Shown here one piece after another: positions 61,029 through 64,000 of a DNA stretch of 64,000 nucleotides (within the stretch, counting starts at the first letter, position 1; each line of letters begins with the position of its first letter). The stretch is taken from assembly GCF_022213955.1 (NCBI RefSeq), contig NZ_JAKNTW010000013.1:124001-188000 (forward strand), read 5' to 3'. The DNA is from Dolomitihabitans soli (lineage in GTDB: Bacteria; Actinomycetota; Actinomycetes; Streptosporangiales; Streptosporangiaceae). The notes beneath the pieces were generated by a model. That model was not told the DNA's origin and did not search any database. It worked only from the letters and a program-made list of their open reading frames with translations. Position numbers and translations under genes: made by a program.

Positions 61029-61408
61029 TCCTTCAGCCGCCGCGCCATGGTCACGATATCGCGACCGTGCGGAGCACCCCGAGCGAAGACATCTGCTCAT
61101 CGTCAGAAGCGCGTACCGGCCCGGTCCCGTCACCACGTAAAGCACGCAAACGTTCTCTTCGAGGAGCAGACATGGCCGCTCAGGCTCCCCTGGCAGCCGA
61201 CACACCGCCATCACCCTGCGATCAACGCGGTGACGAGCCGGCCTGCCGCCTCGGAGCGACTTGGACCTGACGGTGGCACAAGAGGCTCTCGTCCTGCGCA
61301 CGACGGTCCGGCAGGTCGAGAGCCCGATGGTGGCGGTGTCGATCACGCTGCCGAGGTCGCCGGCAAGCAGAACAAATCTCGGCCAGATTCATTACTAGGA
61401 GGTTATTC
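61029..61408. other. Gene-free stretch between the sigma gene and the P450 gene
   Basis: About 380 bases. Frames in this stretch are short, Arg/Ser/Pro-rich and lack start signals or motifs; I see no gene. A very strong ribosome-binding site, AGGAGGT, lies at its right end before the P450 ATG. No TGTCACA-N16-CGTC motif was found here. Confidence 0.55.
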
Positions 61409-62620
61409 ATGACGAAGAACGTCGCCGGCCTGGAACTGCCGGTCGAGCGGGACTGCCCGTTCTCCCCACCCGCCGCCTACGAGCTGCTGCGCGGGCAAGC
61501 GCCGATCAGCAACGTCCGCCTGACCAGCGGCGGCGAGGCGTGGTGGGTGTCCGGGCATGAGGAGGCCCGTGCCGTCCTCGCCGACGGCCGCTTCTCCTCC
61601 GACAAGCGCAAGAACGGCTTCCCGCTCTTCACTCTCGATGCGGCGACCCTGCAGCAGCTCCGCAGCCAGCCGCCGTTGATGCTCGGCATGGACGGCCCGG
61701 AACACTCCGCGGCCCGCCGTTCGGTGATCGGCGAGTTCACCGTGAAGCGGCTGGCCGCGCTGCGCCCGCGGATCCAGGACATCGTCGACCACTTCATCGA
61801 CGACATGCTCGCCGCCGACCAGCGACCGGTCGACCTGGTGCAGGCGCTGTCCTTGCCGGTGCCCTCCCTGGTGATCTGCGAACTGCTCGGCGTCCCCTAC
61901 ACCGACCACGACTTCTTCCAAAGCCGCACCACCATGATGGTGCGCCGGACCTCGCTGGAAGACCGCCAGCGAGCCTTCGCCGAATTGCGCGCCTACATCG
62001 ACGACCTGATCACCCGCAAGGAGTCCGAATCCGGCGACGACCTGTTCGGCCGACAGATCGCCCGGCAACGCCAGGAGGGCGCCCTCGACCACGCGGGCCT
62101 GGTGAGCCTGGCCTTCCTGCTGCTGACCGCCGGACACGAGACCACAGCGAACATGATCTCGCTCGGCGTGGTCGGGCTGCTCTCCCATCCGGAGCAACTG
62201 GCCTTGGTCAAGGCCGACCCGGGCAGGACGCCCATGGCCGTGGAGGAACTGCTGCGCTACTTCACCATCGCCGACGGGGTCACCTCCCGGCTGGCCACCG
62301 AAGACGTGGAAATCGGCGGGGTGAGCATCAAGGCCGGCGAGGGCGTCATCGTCTCGATGCTGTCGGCCAACTGGGACCCGGCGGCGTTCAAGGATCCGGC
62401 CGAACTGGATGTCGAGCGCGGGGCCCGCCACCACGTCGCCTTCGGGTTCGGCCCGCACCAGTGCCTGGGCCAGAACCTGGCCCGGATGGAGCTGCAGATC
62501 GTCTTCGACACGCTGTTCCGCCGTATCCCCACCCTGCGGCTCGCCGCACCGGCCGAGGGCCTGCCGTTCAAGTCCGACGCCGTCATCTACGGCGTTCACG
62601 AACTCCCGGTCACCTGGTGA
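61409..62620 (+). CDS. Cytochrome P450
   Basis: 403 residues from ATG 61409. The I-helix oxygen-activation motif is 'LLTAGHETTANM', the ExxR is in 'AVEELLRYF', and the haem-thiolate loop is 'FGFGPHQCLGQNLAR' with the axial Cys. 'PLMLGMDGPEHSAARRSVIGEFT' near residue 95 matches the 'DPPEHTRLRR' region of bacterial P450s. The type is soluble class I, similar to CYP105-like enzymes, which hydroxylate drugs or secondary metabolites. A [3Fe-4S] ferredoxin gene follows after seven bases and should be its electron donor. Confidence 0.94.
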   Translation: MTKNVAGLELPVERDCPFSPPAAYELLRGQAPISNVRLTSGGEAWWVSGHEEARAVLADGRFSSDKRKNGFPLFTLDAATLQQLRSQPPLMLGMDGPEHSAARRSVIGEFTVKRLAALRPRIQDIVDHFIDDMLAADQRPVDLVQALSLPVPSLVICELLGVPYTDHDFFQSRTTMMVRRTSLEDRQRAFAELRAYIDDLITRKESESGDDLFGRQIARQRQEGALDHAGLVSLAFLLLTAGHETTANMISLGVVGLLSHPEQLALVKADPGRTPMAVEELLRYFTIADGVTSRLATEDVEIGGVSIKAGEGVIVSMLSANWDPAAFKDPAELDVERGARHHVAFGFGPHQCLGQNLARMELQIVFDTLFRRIPTLRLAAPAEGLPFKSDAVIYGVHELPVTW

Positions 62621-62627
62621 GGAGGAG

Positions 62628-62825
62628 ATGATGCGGATCAAAGCGGACACCGGGGCCTGCGTCGGCTCCGGCCAGTGCGTCCTGACCGAGCCGGCCGTCT
62701 TCGACCAAGACGACGACGGCCTCGTGGCCCTGCTGACCGACCACCCCGACGACCAGAGTGCGGCACAGGCACGCCACGCCGTCACCCTGTGCCCATCCCG
62801 AGCCCTATCCATCCTGCAGGAGTAA
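62628..62825 (+). CDS. [3Fe-4S] ferredoxin, P450 partner
   Basis: 65 residues from ATG 62628 (a second ATG follows directly at 62631); GGAGGAG overlaps the gap after the P450 stop. Cluster ligands follow 'CVGSGQC' and the later 'TLCPSRAL', the three-Cys pattern of Streptomyces-type P450 ferredoxins. 'VFDQDDDGLVALL' is also typical. It delivers electrons to the P450 in the same operon. A ferredoxin reductase is not in this window. Confidence 0.92.
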   Translation: MMRIKADTGACVGSGQCVLTEPAVFDQDDDGLVALLTDHPDDQSAAQARHAVTLCPSRALSILQE

Positions 62826-62853
62826 GCAAAGGGGGGGCTACGAACGCTCCGCT

Positions 62854-62870
62854 CTGTGAATGGATCACAG
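62854..62870. promoter_or_regulatory. Palindrome upstream of the NAD-dependent epimerase gene
   Basis: CTGTGA-atgga-TCACAG is a perfect 6-base-arm palindrome, close to a CRP-like half-site pattern but with 5 instead of 6 spacer bases. It lies 61 bases before the ATG at 62931 in the only gap between the ferredoxin and epimerase genes, so it is a candidate operator. Confidence 0.45.
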
Positions 62871-62930
62871 TCGGTCATGGAGGGTCGGGGCGTCTCGTCT
62901 TGGTATGTGAGCACGACGAACGGAGACGTC

Positions 62931-63875
62931 ATGAAGATCTTCCTTGCCGGAGCGTCCGGTGCCATCGGCAGCCAGATTGTTGTACAACTCGTGGCGCGCG
63001 GCCATGAGGTCGTCGGCACGACCCGCTCGGCCACCAAGGCCGGTGCGCTGCGCGTACTCGGCGCCGAGCCGGTTGTCGTCGACGCGCTCAACCCCGAGTC
63101 GGTAGCCGACGCGGTGGCCAAGGCGGAACCGGAGGTGATCGTGCACCAGCTCACCGCGCTGAGCGGACCGATGAACTTCCGCCAGTACAAGCTGATGGCG
63201 GCCGCGACCAACCGGCTGCGCACCGAGGGCACCGACCACCTGCTGGCCGCTGCGCGCGACGTCGGTGTCCGCAGGTTCGTGGCGCAGAGCAACGCTCAGT
63301 GGATGGAACGCACCGGCGGGCCGGTTGCCGACGAGACCGGTCGGATCGAGCCGAACCCCCCTGCCGACGCGGCGGAGGTGGTGGCCGCACTGCGCTACCT
63401 GGAGGACTCGGTGACCGGCATCACCTGGGCTGAGGGCATCGCGCTTCGCTACGGCGGTTTCTACGGCCCGGGGACCAGTATCAGCGCCGCGCCAGACGCC
63501 GTGATGGCGGGGGAGCTCCGCAAGCGGAAGTCCCCGGTCGTCGGCGGCGGTGGCGGGGTGTTGTCGCTGGTGCACATCACCGACGCCGCGTCGGCCACGG
63601 TCGCGGCCGTCGAACGCGGCCGGGCCGGGATCTACCACGTCGCCGACGACGAGCCGGCACCCGTGCGCGACTGGCTGCCGGACCTGGCCCGCGCACTCGG
63701 CGCCAAGCCGCCGCGCCGCGTACCGGCCTGGCTCGTGCGCGCGTTGGCCGGTACGGCCGCGGTGGACATGATGACGCGCGCCCGCGGGATCTCCAGCGAG
63801 AAGACCAAGCGCGAACTGGGCTGGACGCTGCAGTATCCGAGCTGGCGCACGGGCTTCGCCAAGGGATTGCAATAG
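62931..63875 (+). CDS. NAD-dependent epimerase/dehydratase family protein
   Basis: 314 residues from ATG 62931 (CGGAGA upstream). The N-terminal dinucleotide-binding motif 'IFLAGASGAIGSQIVVQLVARGHEV' (abbreviated; GxxGxxG) is clear. The catalytic YxxxK is not obvious: the 'RYGGFYGPGTS' region takes the place seen in atypical extended SDRs. 'LSLVHITDAASATVAAVERG' and 'YHVADDEPAPVRDWLPDLA' are typical later motifs. Genes of this type commonly accompany ECF41-like sigma factors, and one begins five bases after the stop. The substrate is unknown. Confidence 0.85.
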   Translation: MKIFLAGASGAIGSQIVVQLVARGHEVVGTTRSATKAGALRVLGAEPVVVDALNPESVADAVAKAEPEVIVHQLTALSGPMNFRQYKLMAAATNRLRTEGTDHLLAAARDVGVRRFVAQSNAQWMERTGGPVADETGRIEPNPPADAAEVVAALRYLEDSVTGITWAEGIALRYGGFYGPGTSISAAPDAVMAGELRKRKSPVVGGGGGVLSLVHITDAASATVAAVERGRAGIYHVADDEPAPVRDWLPDLARALGAKPPRRVPAWLVRALAGTAAVDMMTRARGISSEKTKRELGWTLQYPSWRTGFAKGLQ

Positions 63876-63880
63876 CCGAC

Positions 63881-64000
63881 ATGTCCGTCTGGGACCTGTA
63901 CGGCGAGCTGCACCCGCGGGCGTTCGCCATCGCCTGCCAGATGCTCGGCAGCGAAGCCGAGGACGTGGTGCAGGAGGCGTTCCTGCGGATGCACCAGACC
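63881..64000 (+). CDS. ECF sigma factor, N-terminal part (cut by window end)
   Basis: The 40 visible residues from ATG 63881 begin 'MSVWDLYGELHPRAFAIACQMLG' and continue 'SEAEDVVQEAFLRM', which is sigma region 2.1-2.2 of an ECF factor close to the SigJ/ECF41 group. The gene starts five bases after the epimerase stop, so they are one transcript. It is the second such sigma gene within 4 kb; its C-terminal domain and end lie outside the window. Confidence 0.85.
   Translation, partial: MSVWDLYGELHPRAFAIACQMLGSEAEDVVQEAFLRMHQT

Noticed and set aside
61029-61408. Short frames between the ECF41-like and P450 genes
   Set aside because: Compositionally random, no family resemblance and no translation signals.

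Overview
The window is chromosomal DNA of a high-GC filamentous-type actinobacterium, most likely of the order Streptosporangiales (inference from gene content and order, not from a database search). The evidence is the very GC-rich coding, frequent GTG and TTG starts, mycothiol biosynthesis (mshB), menaquinone-type succinate dehydrogenases, ECF41-like sigma factors, and a locus order (tag, DivIVA-like protein, folP-like remnant, LOG protein, dapE, dapD) resembling the region around dapE/dapD in mycobacteria.

Layout. 1-9.3 kb is conserved housekeeping sequence: the end of a crotonase, DNA-3-methyladenine glycosylase, a DivIVA-like membrane protein with a repetitive tail, two LOG-family proteins, and the lysine/diaminopimelate genes dapE, dapD and dapC with ferredoxin fdxA. 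9.3-11.6 kb holds an orphan lipoprotein and a methyltransferase. 11.7-19.1 kb is the most unusual part: a UvrD-like helicase with a RelE-like N-terminal region, flanked by two paralogous proteins (1130 and 616 aa) that share an N-terminal domain, a sigma-region-4-like helix-turn-helix region and a C-terminal domain. I recognise no named system for this trio. 19.3-22.2 kb has a cysteinyl-tRNA synthetase, an epoxide hydrolase and a broken regulator. 22.3-27.8 kb is a drug-efflux segment (DrrAB-like ABC exporter, MerR regulator, MFS pump, cupin) lying between two ~90-bp direct repeats. 27.7-29.5 kb carries mshB and two membrane proteins. A solitary TnpB element (29.5-30.9 kb) precedes an S9 peptidase, thyA-folA, a VOC protein and a secreted protein.

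36.3-41.8 kb has a heterodimeric ABC exporter with complementary degenerate ATP sites, an HTH/Clp-N operon behind a repeated operator, and a YciO/Sua5-like protein. 41.8-44.2 kb is a compact defence-like cassette exactly bracketed by 99-bp direct repeats: an SMC-like ATPase coupled to a TOPRIM-like DUF4276 protein (frameshifted here), next to a remnant of a type I restriction HsdS subunit. 44.2-55.8 kb contains two complete, dissimilar succinate dehydrogenase/fumarate reductase operons on opposite strands. Between them lie a LysR regulator with two matching operators and a three-gene phosphorelay (receiver-phosphatase, CHASE3-type histidine kinase, Rcp1-like receiver). 56-64 kb holds a YqeB-like protein, an amidohydrolase with divergent TetR, and a redox cluster (SDR, P450, ferredoxin, NAD-dependent epimerase) with two ECF41-like sigma genes, the first preceded by an exact ECF41-type promoter motif.

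All functional calls come from reading motifs and remembered family features; none was checked by search or structure prediction.
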